From an uncultured Chiayiivirga sp. (lineage in GTDB: Bacteria > Pseudomonadota > Gammaproteobacteria > Xanthomonadales > Xanthomonadaceae): a stretch of DNA of 5,654 nucleotides. The DNA is taken from contig CAKSZJ010000040.1 in the NCBI GenBank assembly GCA_934525595.1, positions 1 to 5,654 on the forward strand, written 5' to 3'. The stretch's first letter is position 1. Every line of letters starts with the position of its first letter. The position numbers were made by a program, and so were the translations under genes. Below the pieces are notes generated by a model, which was not told where the DNA came from, ran no database searches, and was given only the letters and a program-made list of their open reading frames with translations. Shown here piece after piece: positions 1 through 5,654 of this stretch.

Positions 1-65
1 TTGGACTCGAACCAACGACCCCCTGATTAACAGTCAAGTGCTCTAACCGGCTGAGCTATTCGGGC
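1..65 (-). tRNA. tRNA-Asn (anticodon GUU), 3' end cut off by the window edge
   Basis: Read on the minus strand, the sequence folds as a tRNA. The acceptor 5' strand GCCCGAA is at 65-59, followed by the TA linker. The D-arm stem GCTC/GAGC is at 56-53 and 43-40. The anticodon stem CTTGA/TCAGG (38-34 and 26-22, one G-U pair) closes the loop CTGTTAA, giving anticodon GTT at 31-29, which reads Asn codons. A five-base variable loop precedes the T arm, whose stem GTTGG (16-12) and TTCGAGT loop are followed by CCAA at the window edge. The last T-stem base, the 3' acceptor strand (expected TTCGGGC), the discriminator and any encoded CCA lie outside. It has its own promoter immediately upstream and lies downstream of the GTPase gene on the same strand. 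Confidence 0.95.
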
Positions 66-74
66 GGGCCGCCC

Positions 75-102
75 ATTATATGGCGTGGCGTGAGGCGGTC
101 AA
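75..102 (-). promoter_or_regulatory. Sigma-70 promoter of the tRNA-Asn gene
   Basis: On the minus strand there is a -35 box TTGACC at 102-97 (five of six consensus bases), a 16-base spacer, and a perfect -10 box TATAAT at 80-75. The -10 box ends nine bases before the mature tRNA 5' end at 65, so transcription should start about three bases before the tRNA. The bases after the -10 box are almost all G and C (GGGCGGCCC). Such a GC-rich discriminator is typical of stable-RNA promoters under stringent (ppGpp/DksA) control. That regulation is inferred from family knowledge. Confidence 0.85.
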
Positions 103-140
103 GACGCGGATGCGCGGGACGGCTGTAGAGCTGCAATCGT

Positions 141-1643
141 TCAGGAACGATCGGTTCCCGCGCCACCCTCCGGCGCATCGCGTTCCTGCAGCGCCATGCG
201 TGCCAGCGCCAGCAGGCGCTCGGATGAAGGTGCGGCCAGGCGCTGGCGGAAGGCGGTGAGCGTTGCGTCGCGGTCGAGCTCGCGGACGTTGGCCAGGGTA
301 TCGGCCAGGGCATGGCCGAGGCTGTCGAAGATGAGGCCGTAGGCCACCGCGTGGACCAGCCCGCCGCCGAGGGTTCCGAGGCCAGGGAATGCCTTGAGTG
401 CGTTGCCTACCACCGCCAGGGTGATGGAACTTCCGGTGCGCAGCAGGCCACCGGCGCGCGAAAGCAGGTCGTCGATGTCCACGTCGCGCGCGCCCAGACC
501 GTGGATCCGGCACAGCTCGCGGGTCAGGGCAGTTGCCAGCGCACCCTGGATCACCAGGTCGGTGCCCGGCGCAACGGCCGCAAGCGCGCCGACTACGGCG
601 CGGCGGGTGTAGCGCTCGATGGCCTTGTCGCTGCGCTCCCGTTGTTCGCGGCGCTCGCCTTCGGCAAGGCGCGCGTCCACGTGGGCGAAGAGGGCGGCTT
701 CGCGCCCGGGCTCCAGCGCCGGTGCGCCCGCGCGCGCGATCCGGCCGAGCGCACGCTGCAGCGCGTCGACCTGCGCCGGGCGCTCGCGCACGATGGTTTC
801 CCGCCTGCCGTCGGGGTGTTCGCGCATCACGTCTTCGGTGTGGCCGGCGCTGGCGCTGATGACCTCGGCCCGCAGCTCGCGCGCTGTCTGGCCGAGTCGG
901 TCGGTGAGCGCCTTGCGTTCCGTCGGCGTGTAGCGGTCTGCCTTGTTCAGCACCAGCACCAGCGGGCGGCCGAACTGCGCCAGCGCGGCCAGCTCCTCGC
1001 GCTGGCTGCGCGAGAGGTCGGCATCGACCACGTAGATCAGGGCGTGCGAGCGTGCGGCCTCGGCCCGCGCCAGTGCGATGCGTTCGCTGTCTCCGGCTTC
1101 GAAGCTGCCGGGGACGTCCGCAAGTTCCAGCGTGCGGCCGTCCGGCAGCACGCCGCGGTGGCGGCCGATATGCGCGGTCGAACCGCCGAGCACGGCGATT
1201 TCCGGCGCGGCGTCCGGCGCGAGCGCCTTGAGCAGGCTGCTCTTGCCGGTAGAAATCTGCCCGAACAGGCAAACCTGGACCGTGCCTTCGGCGCGGCGGC
1301 GGTCCAGTTCACCCAGCTCCCCGCGCGCTTCGAAACCCTCCGGTGCGGCGCTGCCGATGCGCTCGATGCGCGCTTCCAGCGTGGCGCGATCGATCAGCGC
1401 CGCGCGCGGCGTGCGCGAAGCGCGCGGGCGCAGCAGACGCCACAGGCCCCACAGCGCCAGCGCCGCCAGTGCGGCAAGGAGTGCGGCAAAACCGATGCGC
1501 ACAAACTCCGGCCAGGCTTGCAGGCGCTCCCACACCGAAAGCGCGGCGTCGGTGGCGCGCAGCAGGGTCAGGGTGAGCATCGCCGCGCCGAGGATCAGCG
1601 CGGCGGCAAGCAGAAGTCGCAGGGGCTGGCTGGGTCGGTTCAT
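141..1643 (-). CDS. Membrane-anchored GTPase with C-terminal DUF697-like domain
   Basis: The predicted product is a 500-residue GTP-binding protein of the inner membrane; its cellular role is not known. Two hydrophobic helices sit at the N-terminus (about residues 8-28 and 50-68). A soluble GTPase domain follows, with P-loop GQISTGKS (128-135, Lys134 binding phosphate), switch II DVPG (176-179), the guanine-specificity motif NKAD (233-236) and a G5-like SAS (263-265). A charged helical linker (about 315-348) leads to a hydrophobic, glycine-rich C-terminal region (about 349-465), including APGTD at 358-362, that resembles DUF697 of the YcjF/GTPase group. I chose the ATG at 1643 because it places the first membrane helix right after a short basic N-terminus. 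The frame is open to an ATG at 1697, adding 18 residues, but that start has no Shine-Dalgarno. The chosen start has only a weak one (GAGCAGG, two bases away). No clear terminator follows the TGA at 141-143. The G motifs are certain; the domain name is fairly sure. Confidence 0.88.
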   Translation of the reverse strand: MNRPSQPLRLLLAAALILGAAMLTLTLLRATDAALSVWERLQAWPEFVRIGFAALLAALAALALWGLWRLLRPRASRTPRAALIDRATLEARIERIGSAAPEGFEARGELGELDRRRAEGTVQVCLFGQISTGKSSLLKALAPDAAPEIAVLGGSTAHIGRHRGVLPDGRTLELADVPGSFEAGDSERIALARAEAARSHALIYVVDADLSRSQREELAALAQFGRPLVLVLNKADRYTPTERKALTDRLGQTARELRAEVISASAGHTEDVMREHPDGRRETIVRERPAQVDALQRALGRIARAGAPALEPGREAALFAHVDARLAEGERREQRERSDKAIERYTRRAVVGALAAVAPGTDLVIQGALATALTRELCRIHGLGARDVDIDDLLSRAGGLLRTGSSITLAVVGNALKAFPGLGTLGGGLVHAVAYGLIFDSLGHALADTLANVRELDRDATLTAFRQRLAAPSSERLLALARMALQERDAPEGGAGTDRS

Positions 1644-1667
1644 CGCCTGCTCGTGGTGGGGTGACGC

Positions 1668-1696
1668 AATGTAGCGCTTGAACCGGATCGCGGCCA
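1668..1696 (-). promoter_or_regulatory. Possible weak promoter of the GTPase gene
   Basis: On the minus strand, TACATT at 1673-1668 matches four of six bases of the -10 consensus. Seventeen bases upstream, TGGCCG at 1696-1691 is a poor -35 match (three of six). The predicted start near 1661 would give a leader of about 18 bases before the ATG at 1643. It would lie downstream of the alternative ATG at 1697, so it supports the shorter start only if the promoter is real. This is a weak match within a region only 110 bases long that must serve both divergent genes. Confidence 0.25.
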
Positions 1697-1706
1697 TTGC
1701 GAGGAT
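1678..1706 (+). promoter_or_regulatory. Possible weak promoter of the hybrid kinase gene
   Basis: TTGAAC at 1678-1683 (four of six -35 bases) is followed after 17 bases by GAGGAT at 1701-1706. The latter keeps only the A, A and T at positions 2, 5 and 6 of the -10 box. Transcription would begin near 1713, giving a leader of about 40 bases. It overlaps the candidate promoter of the divergent GTPase gene. No operator-like inverted repeat was seen between the two genes. The match is weak and could be chance. Confidence 0.25.
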
Positions 1707-1744
1707 GCCACCAGGTCCGAAGGCAGGATGCGTGCAGGCGCAGG

Positions 1745-1751
1745 GGAGGGG
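1745..1751 (+). promoter_or_regulatory. Shine-Dalgarno site that fixes the kinase start
   Basis: GGAGGGG at 1745-1751 is a strong ribosome binding site two to eight bases ahead of the ATG at 1754. The first residues from that ATG read as a signal peptide. The frame is also open to an ATG at 1697, but that start would put a charged 19-residue stretch before the signal peptide, so 1754 is preferred. Confidence 0.85.
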
Positions 1752-1753
1752 AC

Positions 1754-4700
1754 ATGAAGGGGTGGTTGCGTGCGCTGGCCGCGCTGGGATTGGGACTCGC
1801 CTTCGAGGCGCGCGCGGACGGTCTGCCCGAGTCGCCGCTTTTCGTCCCGATGAGCGCGGCCGACGGATTGCCGTCCAGCCAGGTCAACGCGCTGGCGCAG
1901 GATCACGACGGCTACCTCTGGATCGCGACCCACGACGGGCTGGCGCGCTATGACGGCGTGGAGTTCAAGGTGTTCCGTCACGAAATCAACGACCCCGCCT
2001 CGCTGCCGAGCAACGCGGTGGAGTTCCTGCACGTCGATGCGGGCAATCGCCTGTGGGTCGGCACCGAAGGGGCCGGGCTGAACATGATGGACGCCGGCCG
2101 GATGCACTTTCACCGTTACGGACCGGAGTTCGACGCGCGTTTCGGCCTGCGCGACGTGTGGGCGATCGCCTCCGATGCGGACGGCGTGATCTGGGCCGGC
2201 GGGTACGCCGAAGGGCTGTACCGTTTCGACACGCGCGCCGATACGGTCGAGGTGATGCGCGCCGACCCCGAGGGCGGCGGAATGCCCTCCAACCACATTC
2301 TCAGCCTGCTGCTGATGGAGGATGGCAGCCTGCTGGTGGCCACCAGCGCGGGGCTGGTGGTGCTGCGGGACGGTCGCTTCGAAGCCGCGCCGCCATTCCA
2401 TCATCCCAGGCCGGGCATGGTGCTCTCGCTGCTGGCCGAGCCGGATGGCTCGATCCTGGTGGGTACCCAGGCCGGACTGGAGCGGCTGGTGGACGGGGCG
2501 TTCGAGCCGGCCTTCCCTGGTGAGGAGAACATGGCCGCGCTCGCCGCCGGGGTGAACTCGCTGATGCGCGACCGTCGCGGCGACTACTGGCTCGGCACGC
2601 GCTCGGGACTGCGCCACGCACGCGCCGGGCACGTGCACGACAGCCGCACCCATGCTGCGCTGCCGAACGTGGAACTGGTGCAATACATGCTGGAGGACCA
2701 CGAGGGCGGGCTCTGGTTCGTGCTGCGCAACACCGGTCTGCTGCGACTGCGGCCCGACTGGGAGAATTTCGCCGTGCTGAGCCGCGGTGCGCCCGAGGTC
2801 GGCGGGTTGAGCAGCAACGTGGTGGCAGGCAGTGCCTCCGACGGCGAGGGCGGCATGTGGCTGGTGCATCGCGATGGCGGGCTTGAACGCGTTTCCGAGG
2901 CGGGGCGTTCGACCCGCTATTTCGAGACGCCTGACGGCAGCGTCCCGTGGCGCCAGCTTTCATCCGTGCTGACCCGTGAGGATGGCCGGCTGTGGCTGGG
3001 CCATACCCGCGGCGTGAGCCTGTTCGATCCGACCAGCGGCGACCTTGAGCACTGGCTCAGCGACGCCGAGCGCGATGCATCCCTGATCGGCATGGTCGAT
3101 CAGCTGCTTTCCGATGGCGACGGGCGCTTCTGGATGGCGGCCTACGGCGGAGGCCTGCAGTATCGCGATGCACAGGGGCGCGTGCTGGGGAGCTGGGTGA
3201 GCGGCGCGCCGGACGGCCTGCCGGACGGCTCCATCGAGGGCATGGCCCTGGATTCGGAAGGGCGTCTCTGGGTCGCGGGTGATTTCGGAGTGCTGCGGCA
3301 GGGCGACGACGAGCGGTTCGAGCCGATGCGCGGACTGGTGCAGGGCCGCATCATGGGCCTGGCCTTCGCGCCCGACGGCGACCTGTGGACCGCGCGCATG
3401 GGCTTCCTGGAACGTCACCGCGTGCGGGATGGCCAGCTGGAACCGGTCGAACAGGTGGGCGAGGCGCAGGGCCTTCCCGCCGTGGAAGTGGGCGGCGTGG
3501 TCGTCGATGGCGCGGGGGACGTCTGGCTCACCACGGTGCGCGGCCTGTGGCGCTACCAGGCCGCGACCGGCGTCCTGCAAGGGTTTGGCGTGCGCGACGG
3601 CCTGCCCACCGACGGGTTCACCATGTTCCCGCCGCGCCAGGGCGGGAATCACGTCATCTATGCCTCGACCATGAAAGGCATGGTGATCTTCGATCCGGCG
3701 CGGATTCGCTTCACCCAGGGGCCGTCGCCGCTCGTCATGCAGGACGTCTCGGTGCTGCGCCCGCAGGGGCGCGAGACGCTGGATTCCTCCGGGCCGATCG
3801 CGCTCGCGTGGAACGATCGCGAATTGACCATCAAGGCGCGCCTGCTGTCCTTCGCCAATCCGCCCTCGAATCGCTACCGCTTTCGCCTGACGGGATTCGA
3901 AGCACAGTGGGTCGACGTGGGCGTGTCGGGTGAGCGCGTCTTCAGCCAGCTCGATCCCGGCGATTACCTCTTGGAGGTCATGGCCGACAACGGTTCGGGC
4001 ACCTGGAGCGCCACGCCGCTGCAGCTCGCGTTCCGTGTGGCGCCGCCCTGGTGGCGCAGCGGCTGGGCCTATTCCGGCTATGCACTCGGCATTCTCGCCG
4101 CGCTCGCCGTGGCGCTGCTGGCGCATCGGCGCAGGCTGGAACGCGAGCATGCCTTCCAGCTTGCCCAGCGGCAGCGCGAATGGGCCGAGCGCGCCTCGGA
4201 GGCCAAGAGCAGTTTCCTCGCCACGATGGGCCACGAAATACGCACGCCGATGACCGGCGTGCTGGGCATGAGCGAACTGCTGCTCAAGTCGCCGCTGGAC
4301 GCGCGCCAGCGCGGCCACGTCGAGGCGATCCGGCGCTCCGGTGACCTGATGCTGCGGCTGGTGAACGATGCGCTCGACCTCGCGCGCATCGAGGCAGGCA
4401 AACTGGCGCTGGCCGATGAGGTGTTCGAGCTGCGTACGCTGCTTCGCCAGGCGGCCGGCCTGCTGCAGCCGCTGGCCGATACCAAGGGGCTGGCCTTCGA
4501 AGTCCAGCTGGATCCCGATGCGCCGGGCTGGGTGCGCGGTGACGGCCAGCGGCTGCAGCAGATCGTGCTGAACCTGGCCGGCAATGCGATCAAGTTCACC
4601 GAAGCCGGGCGCGTTGACCTGCATCTGGCGCGCCGCGCCGACGGCCAGATCGTGATTTCGGTGCGCGATACCGGCCCGGGCCTGGACCCGGCGCAGCAGA

Positions 4701-5284
4701 CGCGCCTGTTCCACCGCTTCGAACAGGGCGAGGGCAACCTGACCGCGCGCCGCCACGGTGGCAGCGGCCTGGGCCTGGCGATCTGCCAGGAGCTGGCGGC
4801 AGCGATGGGAGGGAAAATCACGGTGGAAAGCGCGCCCGGCGCCGGGTCGACGTTCCGGCTCCATGTACCGCTGCCCGATGCCCTCGCGCCGCCTGACGTC
4901 GCACCCGCGGAGGCGGCTTCGACGGCGGCGCGCGATCTGCTGGTCGTGGAGGACGATCCAGTGGTCGCGCAGGTGGTCTGCGAACTGCTGGCTGCCCAGG
5001 GACACCGCGTGGAACATGCCATCCACGGACTGGCGGCGTTGGCGGCGCTGCGTGAACGGCGCTTCGCGCTGGTGTTCCTGGATCTGGACCTGCCCGGCCT
5101 GAGCGGCTTCGAAGTGGCGCGTATGGTCGGCGCCGGAGACGATCCGCCGCCGCTTGTCGCGCTCAGCGCGCGCGCCGATCCGCAGGCGGAGGAACGCACC
5201 GCCCAGGCCGGCATGCGCGCCTTCCTGCGCAAACCGGTGCGCGGCGAAGATCTCGCCGAGGCAGTGCGCCGCTGGGCGAGGTAG
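1754..5284 (+). CDS. Hybrid sensor histidine kinase / response regulator with two periplasmic seven-bladed propellers (HTCS-like, no DNA-binding domain)
   Basis: A 1176-residue one-protein sensor. Residues 1-21 form a signal peptide (cleavage likely after ARA). Residues about 40-650 hold 14 Reg_prop-type repeats, each with a pattern like DGYLWIATHDGLARYDG (52-68), enough for two seven-bladed propellers in the periplasm. A Y_Y_Y domain (about 690-768, with RYRFRLTGF and PGDYLLEV) precedes one transmembrane helix (about 770-790). In the cytoplasm come HisKA with GHEIRTP (phospho-acceptor His827), HATPase_c with the N-box (Asn940, Asn944), DTGPG (972-976), the F-box LFHRF (985-989) and GGSGLGLAI (1002-1010), and a receiver (about 1063-1176). 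The receiver has the acidic cluster Glu1066-Asp1068, phospho-acceptor Asp1110, Ser1138 and Lys1160, so all catalytic residues are present. Bacteroidetes HTCS proteins, which share this front end, end in an AraC-type HTH; this one stops after the receiver. Output must therefore go through another protein. The ligand is unknown; relatives often sense glycans. Confidence 0.95.
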   Translation: MKGWLRALAALGLGLAFEARADGLPESPLFVPMSAADGLPSSQVNALAQDHDGYLWIATHDGLARYDGVEFKVFRHEINDPASLPSNAVEFLHVDAGNRLWVGTEGAGLNMMDAGRMHFHRYGPEFDARFGLRDVWAIASDADGVIWAGGYAEGLYRFDTRADTVEVMRADPEGGGMPSNHILSLLLMEDGSLLVATSAGLVVLRDGRFEAAPPFHHPRPGMVLSLLAEPDGSILVGTQAGLERLVDGAFEPAFPGEENMAALAAGVNSLMRDRRGDYWLGTRSGLRHARAGHVHDSRTHAALPNVELVQYMLEDHEGGLWFVLRNTGLLRLRPDWENFAVLSRGAPEVGGLSSNVVAGSASDGEGGMWLVHRDGGLERVSEAGRSTRYFETPDGSVPWRQLSSVLTREDGRLWLGHTRGVSLFDPTSGDLEHWLSDAERDASLIGMVDQLLSDGDGRFWMAAYGGGLQYRDAQGRVLGSWVSGAPDGLPDGSIEGMALDSEGRLWVAGDFGVLRQGDDERFEPMRGLVQGRIMGLAFAPDGDLWTARMGFLERHRVRDGQLEPVEQVGEAQGLPAVEVGGVVVDGAGDVWLTTVRGLWRYQAATGVLQGFGVRDGLPTDGFTMFPPRQGGNHVIYASTMKGMVIFDPARIRFTQGPSPLVMQDVSVLRPQGRETLDSSGPIALAWNDRELTIKARLLSFANPPSNRYRFRLTGFEAQWVDVGVSGERVFSQLDPGDYLLEVMADNGSGTWSATPLQLAFRVAPPWWRSGWAYSGYALGILAALAVALLAHRRRLEREHAFQLAQRQREWAERASEAKSSFLATMGHEIRTPMTGVLGMSELLLKSPLDARQRGHVEAIRRSGDLMLRLVNDALDLARIEAGKLALADEVFELRTLLRQAAGLLQPLADTKGLAFEVQLDPDAPGWVRGDGQRLQQIVLNLAGNAIKFTEAGRVDLHLARRADGQIVISVRDTGPGLDPAQQTRLFHRFEQGEGNLTARRHGGSGLGLAICQELAAAMGGKITVESAPGAGSTFRLHVPLPDALAPPDVAPAEAASTAARDLLVVEDDPVVAQVVCELLAAQGHRVEHAIHGLAALAALRERRFALVFLDLDLPGLSGFEVARMVGAGDDPPPLVALSARADPQAEERTAQAGMRAFLRKPVRGEDLAEAVRRWAR

Positions 5285-5322
5285 CACCGGCCTGCGGTTT
5301 TCCCCATGGGCTGTGAAGCGTC

Positions 5323-5394
5323 GTAGGTCGGGGCTACGTCCCCGACGTGTTGGTGCGCCTTCGCGCATCCGTCGGCCACGTAGGGCCGACCTGC
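5323..5394. repeat. REP/BIME-like hairpin pair, copy 1
   Basis: The forward element (5323-5346) is GTAG followed by stem GTCGGGG, loop CTACGT and stem CCCCGAC. The inverted element (5371-5394, read on the minus strand) is GCAG followed by stem GTCGGCC, loop CTACGT and stem GGCCGAC. Between them GGTGCGC-CTTC-GCGCATC (5352-5369) forms a seven-pair hairpin with one G-T pair. Two inverted palindromes, each headed by a GTAG-like tetranucleotide, match the layout of REP doublets (BIMEs) and of SMAG elements of Stenotrophomonas. Family membership is inferred from form, not from a database match. It is the first copy after the kinase stop codon and could stabilise the mRNA 3' end. Confidence 0.85.
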
Positions 5395-5421
5395 GGTTTT
5401 CCCCATGGGCTGTGAGGCGTC

Positions 5422-5493
5422 GTAGGTCGGGGCTACGTCCCCGACGTGCTGGTGCGCCTTCGCGCATCCGTCGGCCGCGTAGGGCCGGCCTGC
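5422..5493. repeat. REP/BIME-like hairpin pair, copy 2
   Basis: The forward element (5422-5445) is identical to that of copy 1. The inverted element (5470-5493) has two changes on the plus strand: its loop reads GCGTAG instead of ACGTAG, and its right arm GGCCGGC gives one G-T or A-C type pair depending on the strand, so the stem is slightly weaker. Position 5449 is C, where copies 1 and 3 have T. Confidence 0.85.
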
Positions 5494-5520
5494 GGTTTTC
5501 CTCATGGGCTGTGAAGCGTC

Positions 5521-5592
5521 GTAGGTCGGGGCTACGTCCCCGACGTGTTGGTGCGCCTTCGCGCATCCGTCGGCCATGTAGGGCCGACCTGC
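5521..5592. repeat. REP/BIME-like hairpin pair, copy 3
   Basis: The forward element (5521-5544) is again invariant. The inverted element (5569-5592) keeps a perfect seven-pair stem and has loop ATGTAG on the plus strand. It carries T at 5548, like copy 1. The three inverted elements thus have three different loop versions (ACGTAG, GCGTAG, ATGTAG), whereas all forward elements are identical. Confidence 0.85.
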
Positions 5593-5619
5593 GGTTTTCC
5601 CCATGGGCTGTGAGGCGTC

Positions 5620-5654
5620 GTAGGTCGGGGCTACGTCCCCGACGTGCTGGTGCG
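5620..5654. repeat. REP/BIME-like hairpin pair, copy 4, cut by the window edge
   Basis: The forward element (5620-5643) is complete and identical to the other three. The sequence ends inside the left arm of the central hairpin, so the inverted element lies outside. Position 5647 is C, as in copy 2. The array therefore continues beyond the window for an unknown length. Confidence 0.8.

Larger units (their letters stand above)
5291..5654. repeat. Tandem repeat array, exact 99-base period, 3.7 units seen, running off the window
   Basis: Each unit begins CCTGCGGTTTTCC, at 5291, 5390, 5489 and 5588, so the period is exactly 99 bases with no insertions or deletions. The fourth unit is cut at 67 bases by the window edge. 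By hand alignment units 1 and 2 differ at four positions, 1 and 3 at two, 2 and 3 at six, and 2 and 4 at none over the shared 67. Each unit holds two GTAG-type hairpins in inverted orientation, a small central hairpin, and a spacer containing the palindrome CCCATGGG (changed to CTCATGGG in unit 3). The array starts six bases after the stop codon of the kinase gene. No convincing gene was seen in it on either strand. Confidence 0.97.

Noticed and set aside
144..158. GGAAC-GATCG-GTTCC inverted repeat at the 3' end of the GTPase gene as a terminator
   Set aside because: It is only five base pairs, lies inside the coding region and has no T run on the minus strand.
312..1664. Plus-strand open frame of 450 codons opposite the GTPase gene
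   Set aside because: The opposite strand carries complete GTPase motifs in order. This frame shows no domain or signal and is its antisense shadow.
1644..1697. Start of the GTPase gene at the ATG at 1697
   Set aside because: There is no Shine-Dalgarno ahead of it, and it adds 18 residues rich in charged and polar side chains before an otherwise typical short basic N-terminus and first membrane helix. It cannot be fully excluded.
5371..5400. Rho-independent terminator formed by the inverted hairpin plus TTTT
   Set aside because: The T run is only four bases and starts six bases after the stem, too short and too far for a standard terminator. The same arrangement recurs in every unit, so it is better explained as part of the repeat.
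2960..5566. Minus-strand open frame of 868 codons covering most of the kinase gene
   Set aside because: No recognisable domain and a composition heavy in Arg, His, Gln and Ala. It mirrors the codon structure of the plus-strand kinase and lacks a ribosome binding site; open antisense frames are common at this G+C content.
4078..5604. Long minus-strand open frame (508 codons) with a 33-residue repeat at its N-terminal end
   Set aside because: It runs antisense through the well-supported kinase C-terminus. Its repeat part is a by-product of the 99-base period, and its composition (rich in Arg, Ser, Ala) is that of a shadow frame in high-GC DNA.
5291..5654. CRISPR-like array
   Set aside because: The whole 99-base period is conserved, including what would be spacers. 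There are no unique spacers and no cas genes.

Overview
The window looks like chromosomal DNA from a G+C-rich gammaproteobacterium. The best guess is the Lysobacterales (Xanthomonadaceae or Rhodanobacteraceae group). Three things support this: strong G/C bias at third codon positions, a large periplasmic-propeller hybrid histidine kinase of a type frequent in that order, and hairpin repeats headed by GTAG that resemble the REP/SMAG elements described in Stenotrophomonas. The taxonomic call is inference; no marker gene here fixes the genus.

Layout. Bases 1-65 (minus) are a tRNA-Asn(GUU) whose 3' end lies outside the window. Its near-consensus sigma-70 promoter is at 75-102. Bases 141-1643 (minus) encode a 500-residue membrane-anchored GTPase with two N-terminal transmembrane helices, a complete set of G motifs and a C-terminal DUF697-like domain. 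A 110-base intergenic region (1644-1753) separates it from a divergent gene at 1754-5284 (plus). That gene encodes a 1176-residue hybrid sensor kinase: signal peptide, 14 propeller repeats (two seven-bladed propellers), Y_Y_Y domain, one transmembrane helix, HisKA, HATPase_c and a C-terminal receiver. From 5291 to the right edge there is a tandem array with an exact 99-base period (three full units plus 67 bases of a fourth). Each unit carries two inverted GTAG-type hairpins around a small central hairpin.

Function. The kinase should sense a periplasmic ligand through its propellers, autophosphorylate at His827 and pass the phosphate to Asp1110 of its own receiver. It has no DNA-binding or other output domain, so a separate HPt protein and response regulator must act downstream; neither is in the window. 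The GTPase and kinase share only a divergent intergenic region, and nothing in the sequence proves they work together. The most unusual part is the repeat array. Its two hairpins keep the same loop and flanks but have swapped stem cores, and alternating sequence variants suggest it grew by duplication of a two-unit block.
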